Part shown: positions 29,238 to 37,647 of the stretch, piece after piece
How positions within the stretch are numbered: position 1 is the first letter of the stretch
Layout of the letters: every line of letters begins with the position of its first letter
Source of the DNA: Methyloversatilis thermotolerans
GTDB lineage: Bacteria > Pseudomonadota > Gammaproteobacteria > Burkholderiales > Rhodocyclaceae
DNA length: 64,000 bases
Reading direction: 5' to 3'
Assembly: GCF_000372885.1 (NCBI RefSeq)
Contig: NZ_KB889967.1
Span: 1,117,117 to 1,181,116 of the forward strand
Notes under the pieces: model-generated
Told to the model about the DNA's origin: nothing
Databases searched by the model: none
Seen by the model: only the letters and a program-made list of their open reading frames with translations
Made by a program: the position numbers and the translations under genes

Positions 29238-29378
29238 GCGTCCCACGACGGGAACAATAGCCAGCCCCGCTCTGCTCCCCCGTCCGCAGATCAACGCCAG
29301 CCACCGCTTCATTCACGCGGGCGCGCCCTGGAGCTTTTCCAGGACGGTTGGCGTGAACACTCAAGACGGAGGATGCAC

Positions 29379-29624
29379 ATGAGTACGGACTGCAGCGAGA
29401 ACGCAGAGGCTAGCCCGAGCACGCTTGCCGCCGCCACGCTGTTCGTGATGACCCGCTTTGCCGAGCGTCCGTGCCCGGAAGTGGCTCAGATGGTCATCCG
29501 GCATCTGGAAGTCGTCGCCGACGACGAACGCGCCGATCCACTGATGCGCGAAGTCTGCGGCGCGCTGATCAACCGCTGGACCTTGCATGCCGTCGGCGAT
29601 ATATCGCCCCGGCCCGCACACTGA
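29379..29624 (+). CDS. Conserved small protein of unknown function
   Basis: Product of 81 residues, soluble, with no recognised domain. It is acidic and helical, with a core LAAATLFVMTRFAERPCPEVAQ and a C-terminal VCGALINRWTLHAV. Start at 29379 follows ACGGAGG; ATG 29373 is also in frame. It stands directly behind a Fur-box promoter and 17 bases before the alternative rpsD gene, so the two form an iron-responsive operon. Confidence 0.7.
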   Translation: MSTDCSENAEASPSTLAAATLFVMTRFAERPCPEVAQMVIRHLEVVADDERADPLMREVCGALINRWTLHAVGDISPRPAH

Positions 29625-29641
29625 AACAACACGGAGTTCCC

Positions 29642-30256
29642 ATGTCCCGTTACACCGGCCCCCGACTGCGCGTACTGCGCGCCCTCGGCACCGAGCTTCC
29701 CGGCCTGACCCGCAAATCGGCGGAAAACCGTACTTCGCCTCCGGGCCAGCACGGCGCACGTCCCAACCGTCGCAAGTCGGAATTCGGCGCCCAGTTGATG
29801 GAAAAGCAGAAGCTGCGCTACAACTACGGCCTGACCGAAACCCAGTTGCGCGCGGTGTTCAAGGAAGCTGAACGCTCCAAGCTGCCGACCGGTGAAAAGC
29901 TGGTCGAGCTGCTGGAGCGCCGCCTCGACAACATCGTGTTCCGCGGAGGCCTGGCGCCGACCATTCCCGCCGCGCGTCAGCTTGTGCGTCACCGTCACGT
30001 ACTGCTGAATGGTCGCAAGGTCAATATCCCGTCCATCCGTGTCCGCGTGGGCGACACCATCACGCTGACCGAGAAGGGCCGCAAGGTGCAGAGCGTGGTC
30101 GATGCGCTCGCCACTCCTTCACTTGAACGCGCGGAATGGATCGCCTTCGACGAGGCTTCGCTCACCCTTCGGCTGGCGCATTTGCCGCCGGGCGACGCCA
30201 CACCCTTTCCGTTCGAATCGCAGAAGGTCGTCGAGTTCTACGCCTTGCGCGTGTAA
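29642..30256 (+). CDS. rpsD: Divergent second ribosomal protein S4
   Basis: Ribosomal protein S4 of 204 residues. Family features are PPGQHGARPNRRKSEFGAQL, EKQKLRYNYGL, LLERRLDNIVFRGGL and the S4 RNA-binding domain (about 95-155). It differs strongly from the housekeeping betaproteobacterial S4 (ARYIGPK then CKLSRREGTDLF): it starts MSRYTGPRLRVLRALGTELP and has no Cys. It is not in a ribosomal operon but behind a small gene with a Fur-box promoter. So it is probably an alternative S4 used under iron (or zinc) limitation; that use is inferred. Confidence 0.9.
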   Translation: MSRYTGPRLRVLRALGTELPGLTRKSAENRTSPPGQHGARPNRRKSEFGAQLMEKQKLRYNYGLTETQLRAVFKEAERSKLPTGEKLVELLERRLDNIVFRGGLAPTIPAARQLVRHRHVLLNGRKVNIPSIRVRVGDTITLTEKGRKVQSVVDALATPSLERAEWIAFDEASLTLRLAHLPPGDATPFPFESQKVVEFYALRV

Positions 30257-30608
30257 CGCGGATCGCCGTCACCGCGCCATGCGGCGGACGGCGGAATCTG
30301 CGCGGCTGTCCGCTTGACGCGAACAGCCGGTACGGAATCAATCCACCGGTGATGCTGCACATGTTGTCCTTCCTCTCTCCTTTCCAGATCCTGCCTGCCG
30401 CAGGCCAGGGCACGTCCTGTACGAACTGCTGATCGGCATTCCGGCGCTCAGGGTGCGCGGCGCCGACAGCAGACCCTGGTAATCCGTCGTTCGACGGATT
30501 CACGACAGAAAGATCGCATGCGCTGACGACGCGGGGTCGTGGCTGATCCGTGAGGCCTTTCATGTGCCTTTCACGGAAGCGATCGATGCAGAGCTCGAAA
30601 GGACGATC
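30257..30608. other. Intergenic region between S4 paralogue and PEP-CTERM gene
   Basis: About 350 bases with no gene. A perfect 20-base palindrome is at 30481-30500. Sequence around 30263-30296 (CCGCC ... GGCGG) could end the rpsD transcript. No Fur-like site was seen here, unlike in front of the other iron genes. Confidence 0.4.
30481..30500. repeat. Perfect palindrome AATCCGTCG-TT-CGACGGATT
   Basis: Nine-base arms with a TT centre (effectively a 20-base inverted repeat), 109 bases before the PEP-CTERM gene. Likely an operator for a dimeric regulator or a transcript hairpin for the heme receptor locus. Confidence 0.55.
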
Positions 30609-31262
30609 ATGCATCTGAAGAAGACTCTGGCGACCGCGTTCGCCGGTGGCATCCTGGCCATTTCCTCGATGGCCGCCCATGCCGAAAGCTGGTATTCCAG
30701 CTACACCACCTCGTTCGATGTCAGCGGCTACGCCGAGTGGGACGTGTTCTCGACGGCCAGCGGTCAGAATGCGCCGGACGTGGCGACCAATCTGAGCGGC
30801 GCCTGGGTGCAGGAACACTCCGGTACCAGCTTCATCACCGGTGGCGGCAACATCTACAGCTTCGCGATGCCGACCGACTTCACGCTCTATGCGCCAACCG
30901 CAAGCGGCACTGGCACACGCGACGTCGTGCTGCGCATCATGACCCTGGGCACAGCGCTCGATCTCAGTTCCATCACGCTGGGCGGTCTGACCTATGACAG
31001 CTATTCGCTGCTCGGGTCAGAAACGCTTGGCGGCATGGGCGGCGAAGGTCAGGAGCTGGTATTCGTCTGGAATGACGTCGCGAATGCCGACGGACTGACT
31101 TTCGACTTCAACGCACTGGGCAGCAGCATGAGTCTTGCCCGCGCCTCGGTGTATTACAGCTCCCTCGAATCGCTGCCGGCCGTTCCCGAGCCTTCGACAT
31201 GGGCAACCATGATCGCCGGCCTCGGTCTGCTCGCAGCCATCGGACGTCGCCGCCTCGGCTGA
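30609..31262 (+). CDS. PEP-CTERM surface protein in heme locus, copy 1
   Basis: Exported protein of 217 residues. Signal peptide about 1-25 (ending SMAAHA) and a C-terminal PEP-CTERM sorting signal (192-217: VPEPSTWA, hydrophobic helix, then RRR). Such proteins are processed by an exosortase and placed on the cell surface. The mature domain is beta-rich, with GNIYSFAMP and SETLGGMGGEGQE; it resembles the PEP-CTERM protein at 34066. It sits 46 bases upstream of the heme receptor gene. Function unknown; heme capture at the surface is a hypothesis. Start follows AAAGGA. Confidence 0.85.
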   Translation: MHLKKTLATAFAGGILAISSMAAHAESWYSSYTTSFDVSGYAEWDVFSTASGQNAPDVATNLSGAWVQEHSGTSFITGGGNIYSFAMPTDFTLYAPTASGTGTRDVVLRIMTLGTALDLSSITLGGLTYDSYSLLGSETLGGMGGEGQELVFVWNDVANADGLTFDFNALGSSMSLARASVYYSSLESLPAVPEPSTWATMIAGLGLLAAIGRRRLG

Positions 31263-31272
31263 TCTTCGGCCT

Positions 31273-31297
31273 GCCCGTCGGCCGTCGGCCGACGGGC
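31273..31297 (+). terminator. Strong hairpin between PEP-CTERM gene and heme receptor gene
   Basis: Perfect arms GCCCGTCGGCC and GGCCGACGGGC around GTC. It ends 11 bases before the receptor ATG and there is no U-run. It may act as a partial terminator, a message-stability element, or a structure limiting translation of the receptor, which has no clear ribosome binding site. Confidence 0.55.
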
Positions 31298-31308
31298 GCC
31301 CTCGTACC

Positions 31309-33522
31309 ATGACCCATTCCGTTTCCGGGCCCTCCTTCGGGCGGCTCGTGTTCGCTTTCGCCCTTGCGCTGGGCACGTCCGCGTCCGTCGCGCAGGTGGT
31401 CAGCGACGACGATGCAGCCGACAACGCAGAGAACGTCGTCGAACTGCCGGACGTGAAAGTCCAGGACACCCGCATCGATGATCGCATCGACCGCTCGCGT
31501 TCCATTACGCGGATCGACAGCGAAGAAATGCAGAAGCGCATGCCCGGCAATATTTTCGACGCGGTGCGCGATGTGCCCGGCGTGCAGATCAATGGTGGCG
31601 TGCGCGCCAGCGGCATGACCTTCGAAATCCGCGGATTCAGCGATACCGAGGACGTACGCGTCAGCGTGGACGGGGTGTCCAAGGGCTTCGAGAAATACCG
31701 CTTCGGCGGCACCTTCATCGAGCCCGAGCTGTTGAAATCCATCGAAATCCAGCGCGGCCCGCAGATCGATGCGATGGCGGGTGCCGTCGGCGGCGCGGTC
31801 AAGGCGGAAACCAAGAATGCATCCGATCTGCTCGATCCCGGTCAACGGGTGGGCGCGACGGTGCGGACCAGCTTCGCGACCAATAACAGCGAGCGCATGC
31901 GCTCGGCCGCCTTGTATGGCCGTCCGCACGACAGGCTGGATCTGCTGTTCAATACGCTGGAAAGGGATTCGCAGAACATCAAGCTGCCCGATGGCAGCCG
32001 ATACGCGAATTCGGCAGTGCAGACCGACAGCGCACTGCTCAAGACGTCCTGGTGGGTGACCGACGAACTGATCTGGAGCTATTCGCTCACCCGCTACAAG
32101 GACGCGGGCCTGCAACCTTACGATGCCGCGACCGGCAACCCGGGGGTCGGCGGCATCGTGAGGAGACAGATCGACGATACGACGCATGCCCACACTATCC
32201 GTTACCAGCCGGCCGACAATCCGCTGATCAACACACGTGCCAGCTTCGGCTACAGCGCTACGGAACTGGTCGATCAGCACCGCCTCGGCCTGTCCACTCT
32301 GGTCAGTTCGAGCAATCCGTCGCGCGACGATTTCTGGACTTACCGGCATACCACCCTGGGCCTGTCCAACCTGTCCGATTTCGGCCCGGGCTTCGGGCTG
32401 GACAGCCGCAAGCTGCTCATCGGCATCCAGTACGACAAGAACCGGCGCGAATCGCTTACTTTCGTCGCCAATGCCTTGACACAACAGAACCAGTTTCCGG
32501 GTGGATACAACCCGCAACAACCGCCCGGCACCCGGGTTGCACACGGTGTCTACGTCCAGCCTCAACTCACGGCAGGCATCGTCACGCTGATGCCCGGCCT
32601 GCGCTATGACTACAGCAAGGTGATCGCGGAAGGTCCGGCCGCCGTGACGCTGGCCAATGCGGGCGAAGCGGACCGCATCACCGTGAAGCGCTACAGTCCG
32701 AGTCTGGGCATCCTGGTCGATCCCGTGCGCGGCTGGACGCTGTTCTACAACTACGCGGAGTCCTTTCGTCCCCCATTGGTCGACGAGTACTTTTCATCGG
32801 GCATCTACAGCCGCTGCCTGGCCGGCTACGTGGGCGCTGCACGCCGGTCAACGGACATGTGCGGAGACGCCTACCTGCCGCAACTGAACACGACGCGGGA
32901 GTTCGGGACATCCTGGCGTTACGCTGATCCGCTCACGGCGCGTTCGCTGTCGGCCAAACTCACCTACTTCGACATCCGCTCGACCCAGTTGCTTGATTCC
33001 ATTACCGCGGTCGGTACCGAAATCGTGCAACCCGGTCATTCCGAGCGTCACGGCGTCGAGCTCGAATTGAATGCCGCCTACGGACGCTACTTCGGCAGCT
33101 TCAGCTACAGCTATCTGCGCGGTGACATGTTTACCTGCTATGGCAGCGGCATCTGCTACGTGACCGGCTCCCGCCCCAACCTGCCGCAATCGGCACCGCT
33201 CAGAGGCGCTGGCGAAAGTGCATCGCTGCGCGTCGGCGCAGGTTTCCTGGACGGTATGCTGGAGCTGGCCTACACACTGCGTATCGTGTCCGGACGCGAA
33301 GCCTATGGCGCAGTCATGGTCGGCGGCAGCGCCGAAGTACTTGAACTTGACGGCTACCGCCTGCACGGCGTGCAGATGTCGGTTCGCCCGAATCGCCACG
33401 TCGAGTTCCAGGTCGCGGGGGAAAACCTGGGCAACGCCTCCTATTACACGATGGCCGGCCAGTCGCGCGGCATCCCGGCGGCCGGACGCAATGTGCGATT
33501 CGCGCTCACGCTGCGCTATTGA
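31309..33522 (+). CDS. TonB-dependent heme/hemoglobin receptor
   Basis: Outer-membrane receptor of 737 residues. Signal peptide about 1-28, a probable TonB box ELPDVKVQDTR near 45, plug domain (about 60-165, with VPGVQINGGVRASGMTFEIRG and VSVDGVSKGFEKYRFGG), then a 22-strand barrel ending with aromatic Tyr (LTLRY), as outer-membrane barrels do. Plug and barrel motifs fit the hemoglobin/transferrin/lactoferrin family (HemR/HmuR). Context with hmuSTUV and hemP supports heme as ligand. Extracellular Cys residues (CLAG, MCGD, TCYGSGICY) may form disulfides. No good ribosome binding site was found. Confidence 0.92.
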   Translation: MTHSVSGPSFGRLVFAFALALGTSASVAQVVSDDDAADNAENVVELPDVKVQDTRIDDRIDRSRSITRIDSEEMQKRMPGNIFDAVRDVPGVQINGGVRASGMTFEIRGFSDTEDVRVSVDGVSKGFEKYRFGGTFIEPELLKSIEIQRGPQIDAMAGAVGGAVKAETKNASDLLDPGQRVGATVRTSFATNNSERMRSAALYGRPHDRLDLLFNTLERDSQNIKLPDGSRYANSAVQTDSALLKTSWWVTDELIWSYSLTRYKDAGLQPYDAATGNPGVGGIVRRQIDDTTHAHTIRYQPADNPLINTRASFGYSATELVDQHRLGLSTLVSSSNPSRDDFWTYRHTTLGLSNLSDFGPGFGLDSRKLLIGIQYDKNRRESLTFVANALTQQNQFPGGYNPQQPPGTRVAHGVYVQPQLTAGIVTLMPGLRYDYSKVIAEGPAAVTLANAGEADRITVKRYSPSLGILVDPVRGWTLFYNYAESFRPPLVDEYFSSGIYSRCLAGYVGAARRSTDMCGDAYLPQLNTTREFGTSWRYADPLTARSLSAKLTYFDIRSTQLLDSITAVGTEIVQPGHSERHGVELELNAAYGRYFGSFSYSYLRGDMFTCYGSGICYVTGSRPNLPQSAPLRGAGESASLRVGAGFLDGMLELAYTLRIVSGREAYGAVMVGGSAEVLELDGYRLHGVQMSVRPNRHVEFQVAGENLGNASYYTMAGQSRGIPAAGRNVRFALTLRY

Positions 33523-33703
33523 GCCAGGATTCGCGCGGATTCCCGCACGTTTCATCGCATGCCGGTCCGGACCCGGCTCACGATGCCCGCGACGCGTCGC
33601 GGCAATGCGATGGCCAGCAGGCGCTTCATGCGGCTTTCGCTGCCGGGCTGACGCCCTGCATGGCGCCGGATGCATAGGCAGGTCGCGGTTAACATTCTCC
33701 GGG

Positions 33704-33732
33704 TTGACGCATAACTGCGAATCATTATCATT
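33704..33732 (+). promoter_or_regulatory. Promoter with Fur box before the hmu genes
   Basis: TTGACG at 33704-33709, 16 bases, TATCAT at 33726-33731. The 19-base site ACTGCGAATCATTATCATT (33714-33732) covers the spacer and -10 and is a good Fur-box match (GAATCATTATCATT). It should drive the 62-residue gene and the downstream PEP-CTERM-hmuSTUV genes. Confidence 0.75.
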
Positions 33733-33772
33733 CATAAAGTCGGCTTTTGTCTTTTCAATGTGGATCGAATTC

Positions 33773-33961
33773 ATGACAGACACCGGCCAGAACGCCCAGG
33801 CACTGAAAGCGCGCCTCGGTACCTTGCTCGATGAGCTGATACGCCATGACGGCTTCGGTTCGCTCAAGGTCGAGGTGCGCCTGCTCAAGCGCGGGCAGAA
33901 GGAAGTGATCATCGACTGCGGCAAGCAGTATCGATACGTGATCGACTTCGTACCGGGTTGA
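33773..33961 (+). CDS. Small protein of unknown function, first gene of hmu operon
   Basis: Product of 62 residues, MTDTGQNAQALKARLGTLLD at the start and QKEVIIDCGKQYRYVIDFVP at the end, with one Cys. It has a helical first half and beta-rich second half, soluble. An in-frame ATG at 33758 would add five residues. It is placed directly after a Fur-box promoter, so it is probably made when iron is scarce. I do not recognise the family; a heme-handling or regulatory role is possible. Confidence 0.6.
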   Translation: MTDTGQNAQALKARLGTLLDELIRHDGFGSLKVEVRLLKRGQKEVIIDCGKQYRYVIDFVPG

Positions 33962-34065
33962 CCTGCAATCGTCCAGCGGCGCGAGGCCGCGGACAGTCAA
34001 CCTTTTCCCTACATACAGACTTGCCTTCGCGGGGAAGGAAGCATCTGATCCAGGACATCACCAGA

Positions 34066-34710
34066 ATGCTCATCCGTCCCTTTCTCGGCGCACTGCTGAT
34101 CAGTGCCCTCCCCTTGCAAGCCCATGCGCTCAGCGGCAGTTGGGACAGCCCCCTGGCTGGCCTGTCCGGTACGGGCAGTTCCGCATCCACCGCATGGATT
34201 GCCGACGGCATCGGCGCAGAGTGGAACCGCTTCGACAATCCGCTCACCGACAACAGTCCGGATATCGCCGGTAGCGGCACGCTCAGCCAGACGCTTCCAG
34301 GCGCCGGCAGCTTCCTCACCAGCACCGGCAATCTATACAGTTCAGGGGGACCGGCCAGTTTCAGCGTCGCCCTCGATGCGGCCCTCAGCGGCACCTGGAC
34401 GATATGGCTGCGGGTCGCCACCCAGGGTACCGTGGCGGACGACATCGCCACGCTCAATGGCGTCACCGCCAGCAAGACCGTGAGTTACAGCTCGACGCTC
34501 GGCGGCTTCGGCGGCAGTGAAGAGGAAGCATGGTGGAGCTGGACGGTGACCAGTCCGCTGTCGCTCGATTTCCTCTTCACCAGTTCCGCCGCCCATATGA
34601 GTCTGGACCAACTTGCGATTCTCGCCGCGCCGGTGCCCGAACCGCGCGCCTGGATGCTGCTTGCATCCGGTCTGGCGCTGCTCGGACTGGCCCCGCTTCG
34701 CAGACGCTGA
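34066..34710 (+). CDS. PEP-CTERM surface protein in heme locus, copy 2
   Basis: Exported protein of 214 residues with a signal peptide (about 1-21, ending LQAHA) and a C-terminal PEP-CTERM signal (190-214: VPEPRAWM, hydrophobic helix, then RRR). The mature part (W-rich, GTLSQTLPGAGSF, GNLYSSGG, SSTLGGFGGSEEEAWW) lines up with the first PEP-CTERM protein through a shared GN(I/L)YS, a TLGG(M/F)GG(E/S) motif and the same spacing to the sorting signal. It is 12 bases before hmuS, so it is co-transcribed with the heme transport genes. Function unknown; surface heme binding is a plausible guess. Confidence 0.83.
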   Translation: MLIRPFLGALLISALPLQAHALSGSWDSPLAGLSGTGSSASTAWIADGIGAEWNRFDNPLTDNSPDIAGSGTLSQTLPGAGSFLTSTGNLYSSGGPASFSVALDAALSGTWTIWLRVATQGTVADDIATLNGVTASKTVSYSSTLGGFGGSEEEAWWSWTVTSPLSLDFLFTSSAAHMSLDQLAILAAPVPEPRAWMLLASGLALLGLAPLRRR

Positions 34711-34722
34711 CAGGAACCCGCC

Positions 34723-35778
34723 ATGACTGGATACGCCACCCCCCAGGACCTTCACAAGGCTTTTCACGCGCTGAAAGCGGAACGCCGTCTGCGCAATCGC
34801 GATGCCGCGCAGGCGATGGGCATCACGGAATGCGAGGCCATCGCCAGTGGCGTCGGTGTGGACGCAGTACGGCTGGCCGCCCCGCTCGATGCATTGTTCC
34901 GCCGCATGCCCGAATTGGGCGAAGTGATGGTACTGACCCGCAATGAAGCGGCCGTGCACGAGAAGACCGGCCGCTTCGAGCAGGTCTCCGGCGATGCGAA
35001 GGTGGGTCTCACGCTCGGCGTGATCGACCTGCGCATATTCTTCGGCCGCTGGGCCCATGGCTATGCGGTGGTCGAACAGACCCCGCGCGGCGAATCGCGC
35101 AGCTTCCAGTTCTTCGACGCGCACGGGGAGGCGGTGCACAAGGTGTACTCGCGCGCCGACACCCGGCTCGATGCCTGGGACACCCTGGTGCGTGAACACG
35201 CTGACAGCAATCAGTCTCCCGGCGAGACCGTGGTCGCGAAGGACGCTCCGGTGGCCGAAAAGCCGGCGGAACAGATCGACGTCGAGCGCTTCCGTCAGGA
35301 CTGGCTGGCGATGAAGGACACGCACGAGTTCTTTCCGCTGCTCGGCCGTCATGGCGTGTCGCGCCGGCAGGCGCTGCAGTTCGCGCCGGCCGGGCATGCG
35401 GAACGCATCGGCAACGAGCGCATCCAGCAGATGCTGGACAGCGCGGCGCGCGATGGCACATCCATCATGTGCTTTGTCGGCAATCCGGGCATGATCCAGA
35501 TCCACACCGGCCCGGTGCACCGGATCGAAGTGATGGGGCCATGGCTCAATGTGCTGGACCCGGGATTCAATCTGCATCTGCGCACCGACCTGGTCGAGCA
35601 GGCGTGGATCGTGCGCAAGCCGACGTCGGATGGTGTCGTCACATCGGTCGAACTGCTCGACGCCGCCGGGGAAACGATCGCGCTGTTCTTCGGCGAACGC
35701 AAGCCCGGCAAGCCGGAACGGGAAGACTGGCGTGCGCTGGTCGCCACGCTGTCGTCCCCGGCCAGCCTCGCCGCATGA
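34723..35778 (+). CDS. hmuS: Hemin-degrading factor HmuS
   Basis: Cytoplasmic heme-binding protein of 351 residues of the HemS/ChuS/HmuS family, which takes heme from the transporter and degrades or delivers it. Two similar halves, about 1-165 and 185-350, are visible by the repeated pattern of GD.KVGLTLGVIDLRIFFGRW and PGMIQIHTGPVHRIEVMGPW. Ends with the ATGA overlap to hmuT. Its position after the receptor and PEP-CTERM gene supports heme import. Confidence 0.94.
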   Translation: MTGYATPQDLHKAFHALKAERRLRNRDAAQAMGITECEAIASGVGVDAVRLAAPLDALFRRMPELGEVMVLTRNEAAVHEKTGRFEQVSGDAKVGLTLGVIDLRIFFGRWAHGYAVVEQTPRGESRSFQFFDAHGEAVHKVYSRADTRLDAWDTLVREHADSNQSPGETVVAKDAPVAEKPAEQIDVERFRQDWLAMKDTHEFFPLLGRHGVSRRQALQFAPAGHAERIGNERIQQMLDSAARDGTSIMCFVGNPGMIQIHTGPVHRIEVMGPWLNVLDPGFNLHLRTDLVEQAWIVRKPTSDGVVTSVELLDAAGETIALFFGERKPGKPEREDWRALVATLSSPASLAA

Positions 35779-36608
35779 TGCGCTGGCTGCTGTCCTTTGC
35801 CCTGGCATGGTGTGCTGCCGCTCACGCGACCGCCGACAGGCTGGTGACCGTGGGCGGTGCGGTAACGGAAATCGTCCACGCGCTGGGCGCCTCGGATCGC
35901 ATCGTCGCGACCGACACCACCAGCACCTGGCCGCCCTCGCTGCAGCACCTGCCGCGGATAGGCTATCAGCGCACGCTGGCCGCCGAGGGCGTGCTGTCGG
36001 TGCGCCCCACGCGCCTGATCGCCACTGCCGATGCCGGCCCGCCCGCCGTGCTGACGCAGTTGCGCGGCGCTGGCGTGAACATCGTGCAACTGCCGCAGAC
36101 GCACAGCGCGGAGGCCGTTGCCGAAGCGATACGTCGGGTGGCCGATGCGCTGGGGGAGCGCGAAGCCGGCGAGAAGCTGCTGACGTCCTATCGACGCGAA
36201 TGGGAAGCCAGTCAGCGCGCCATCGCTGCACAGCCGACCCATCCGCGCGCGCTGTTCATTCTCGATCACGGCGGCGGCAGTCCGATGGTGGCGGGCGACG
36301 ATACCGCCGCCAGTGCGATGCTGCGCTACGCTGGCGCAACCAATGTGCTGGCCGGGCGCTTCAGCGGCTACCGCCCGCTCACTGCTGAAGCCGCTCTGGC
36401 GGCAGATCCTGAGGTGATCGTGACCACCGACGAGGCGGTGCAGGCAGCCGGCGGCCGCACTGCCTTCCTGGCCCGTCCCGCGCTGGCGGCCCTGCCCGCT
36501 GCGCGCGCAGGGCGCCTGGTGTCGCTCGATGCCCTTCGCATGCTCGGATTCGGCCCCCGCCTGCCGGAAGCCGTGAGCGAACTGGCGCGAAAGATGCGCA
36601 CACCGTGA
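35775..36608 (+). CDS. hmuT: Periplasmic heme-binding protein HmuT
   Basis: Solute-binding protein of 277 residues with a signal peptide (about 1-20). ADRLVTVGGAVTEIVHALGA and DTTSTWPPSLQHLPRIGYQR are typical of the heme BtuF/HmuT cluster, with an essential Tyr in IGYQR. It passes heme to HmuU. Start ATG overlaps the hmuS stop (ATGA), so translation is coupled. Confidence 0.94.
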   Translation: MMRWLLSFALAWCAAAHATADRLVTVGGAVTEIVHALGASDRIVATDTTSTWPPSLQHLPRIGYQRTLAAEGVLSVRPTRLIATADAGPPAVLTQLRGAGVNIVQLPQTHSAEAVAEAIRRVADALGEREAGEKLLTSYRREWEASQRAIAAQPTHPRALFILDHGGGSPMVAGDDTAASAMLRYAGATNVLAGRFSGYRPLTAEAALAADPEVIVTTDEAVQAAGGRTAFLARPALAALPAARAGRLVSLDALRMLGFGPRLPEAVSELARKMRTP

Positions 36609-37645
36609 ACGCCCCTGCCCTGCCCCTGCGTCGACCGGCCTTCGTGTTCGGATGCATCGGCACGCTGTCACTCGCGGTGATGGCGATTGCCATCCTGTCC
36701 CTGGGTGCGGGCGCGGTGCCCATTCCGGCGCACCAGGTGCTGCGCGCACTGCTCGGGCTCGAACCCGGCACCCAGGCGGAACTGGTAGTAAAGACCCTGC
36801 GTCTGCCCCGCGTTCTCCTTGGTCTGGTGACCGGAGCGGGTCTGGGCATGGCGGGCGCCACCCTGCAGGGTCTGATGCGCAATCCGCTGGCCGACCCCGG
36901 TCTGGTCGGCGTGAGCAGCGGCGCGGCACTGGCAGCCGCCTTCGTCGTGGTGCTCGGCAGCGCGCTCATCGTGCCGGGAAGCTGGCTGGCCAGTGCTGCC
37001 TTGCCGCTTGCCGCGTTCGCCGGGGCCGCCGCAACCACCGCCCTGGTCTACGCAGCATCGCGTCGCGACGGCCGCAGTTCGGTCACGCTCATGCTGCTGT
37101 CGGGTATCGCGATCAACGCACTCGCGCTCGCCGGCATCGGCCTGCTGCTGTTCATGGGCAGCGATGCACAGGTCAGGCAGTTCACGTTCTGGACACTGGG
37201 CAGTCTTGCGTCCGCCACCTGGCCGGGCGTGGTCGTGACCGGCTGCATCGTGATGCTCGCACTCATGCTGCTTCTGCGCAGCGCCGGTCCGCTCGACGCG
37301 CTGGCGCTGGGCGAGGCGCAGGCGCAGCACCTGGGCGTCGACACCTCGCGGCTCAATCGCAACAGCATCGTGCTGATCGCACTGTCGGTCGGCGCGACGA
37401 CGGCATTGACCGGTACGCTCGGCTTCATCGGCCTGATCGCACCGCATGTGGCCCGCCGTCTGGTCGGTCCGTCACATGCCTTGCTGCTGCCTGCCAGCGC
37501 ACTGAGCGGTGCCGGACTGGTGATGCTCGCCGACAGCGCTGCACGCACCTGGGCCGCGCCGGCCGAACTTCCGGTGGGCGTGCTGACCGCCCTGCTGGGG
37601 GCCCCCTTTTTCATCATGCTGTTGCGCCGACGCGGCCCGCACTAG
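36605..37645 (+). CDS. hmuU: Heme ABC transporter permease HmuU
   Basis: Inner-membrane permease of 346 residues of the FecCD family with about nine to ten helices. Typical phrases: RLPRVLLGLVTGAGLGMAGA, NPLADPGLVGVSSGAALAA and TGTLGFIGLIAPHVARRLVG. GTG start overlaps the hmuT stop. Partner of HmuV. Confidence 0.95.
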   Translation: MNAPALPLRRPAFVFGCIGTLSLAVMAIAILSLGAGAVPIPAHQVLRALLGLEPGTQAELVVKTLRLPRVLLGLVTGAGLGMAGATLQGLMRNPLADPGLVGVSSGAALAAAFVVVLGSALIVPGSWLASAALPLAAFAGAAATTALVYAASRRDGRSSVTLMLLSGIAINALALAGIGLLLFMGSDAQVRQFTFWTLGSLASATWPGVVVTGCIVMLALMLLLRSAGPLDALALGEAQAQHLGVDTSRLNRNSIVLIALSVGATTALTGTLGFIGLIAPHVARRLVGPSHALLLPASALSGAGLVMLADSAARTWAAPAELPVGVLTALLGAPFFIMLLRRRGPH

Positions 37646-37647
37646 TC

